A stretch of 51,736 bases of DNA from assembly GCA_001797315.1 (NCBI GenBank), contig MGPC01000002.1, positions 1 through 51,736 of the forward strand. The letters run 5' to 3'. Source of the stretch: Curvibacter sp. GWA2_64_110. Its GTDB lineage: Bacteria; Pseudomonadota; Gammaproteobacteria; Burkholderiales; Burkholderiaceae_C. A program made the position numbers and the translations under genes. The notes below the pieces were generated by a model, which saw only the letters and a list, made by a program, of their open reading frames with translations, was not told the DNA's origin and made no database searches. The number at the start of each line of letters is the position of its first letter. The stretch's first letter is position 1. This document shows, in pieces, positions 51,477-51,736 of this stretch.

Positions 51477-51736
51477 ATGAAAACCAGCGCCTCCCCGCTC
51501 AAGCCCGACTTCACGCCGCCGCCCCGCGCACGGCGGCCGGCGGTGGCCATTCCCAGCTTTGCCCTGTACGGCGAGACCGCCACGCCCGGGCAGGAGATGC
51601 TGCACATCGAGGAAGTGCAGTCGCGCAGCCGCCTCTACCACTGGGAGATCGAGCCGCACGTGCACCACGGCCTGTACCAGGTGCTGTGGGTGCAGCAGGG
51701 CGCGGCCGAAGTGGTGCTGGACGAATGGCGCGAGGC
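51477..51736 (+). CDS. AraC-family regulator, N-terminal part (cut by window end)
   Basis: An open frame of 86 codons from the ATG at 51477 runs off the window. After a Pro/Arg-rich start it reads VAIPSFALYGETATPGQEMLHIEEVQSRS (about 23-51) and then WEIEPHVHHGLYQVLWVQQGAAEVVLD (about 56-82). The His-containing cupin strand H-x-H-x-G-L-x-Q-V-L resembles PobR-type AraC regulators that sense 4-hydroxybenzoate. The DNA-binding part would lie beyond the edge. It is divergent from the P450 operon and is its likely activator. A 4-hydroxybenzoate-like effector would fit a P450 that makes such a compound. Confidence 0.75.
   Translation, partial: MKTSASPLKPDFTPPPRARRPAVAIPSFALYGETATPGQEMLHIEEVQSRSRLYHWEIEPHVHHGLYQVLWVQQGAAEVVLDEWRE

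Overview
The window is high-G+C bacterial DNA, about two thirds G+C by eye, and tightly packed. It looks like a chromosome segment of a betaproteobacterium of the order Burkholderiales, most likely family Comamonadaceae. The reasons are the Bug-type solute receptors, the protocatechuate 4,5-cleavage cluster of the Comamonas pmd type, a MobA-type 3-hydroxybenzoate hydroxylase, and a dispersed palindromic repeat (TTTGCTAT..ATAGCTG..TGGCGCTT) that I recognise from comamonad genomes. I see no rRNA, tRNA, CRISPR array or insertion sequence.

Layout. 1-6.0 kb: the end of a LivF-type ATPase, etfBA, an acyl-CoA dehydrogenase, a nitronate monooxygenase-type flavoprotein and an orphan EptA-like membrane domain. 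6.1-12.3 kb (minus strand): a metallo-beta-lactamase/beta-CASP nuclease, the heat-shock run grpE-dnaK-dnaJ with two sigma-32-like promoters, an FKBP isomerase and an HxlR-type regulator. 12.4-19.3 kb (minus): a six-gene operon with a crotonase, feruloyl-CoA synthase, SDR dehydrogenase, Bug receptor, acyl-CoA dehydrogenase and MarR regulator. It is divergent from an amidohydrolase and fits side-chain degradation of hydroxycinnamates. 20.3-28.6 kb: a ComFB-like protein, a MetE-like methyltransferase, a complete Liv-type ABC importer (receptor, two permeases, two ATPases), a Bug receptor and a DUF1932 dehydrogenase.

28.7-41.7 kb is the catabolic core. A LysR regulator and aroE diverge from a long operon for the protocatechuate 4,5-cleavage pathway: ModA-like protein, ligJ, ligK, Bug receptor, ligI, ligA, ligB, ligC, aldo/keto reductase and alpha/beta hydrolase. 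mobA follows with its own promoter. Hydroxycinnamates (via Fcs), 3-hydroxybenzoate (via MobA) and possibly shikimate-type or methoxylated substrates (via AroE and the P450) could all be channelled to protocatechuate and then to pyruvate and oxaloacetate. No LigU/GalD-type tautomerase is present.

41.8-48.5 kb is an accessory block: an orphan two-domain ArsA ATPase; an AT-richer segment with a MazG-like pyrophosphohydrolase, an 810-residue nuclease-helicase-S24 peptidase fusion and a membrane-anchored Mrr-like endonuclease with a zinc ribbon; and an AbrB/PIN toxin-antitoxin pair with a 21-bp palindromic operator. The MazG/DUF2075-S24/Mrr segment is the best candidate for an undescribed system, possibly anti-phage. 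48.5-51.7 kb (minus): a three-component cytochrome P450 system (P450, 2Fe-2S ferredoxin, FAD reductase) divergent from an AraC-type regulator cut off by the window edge.
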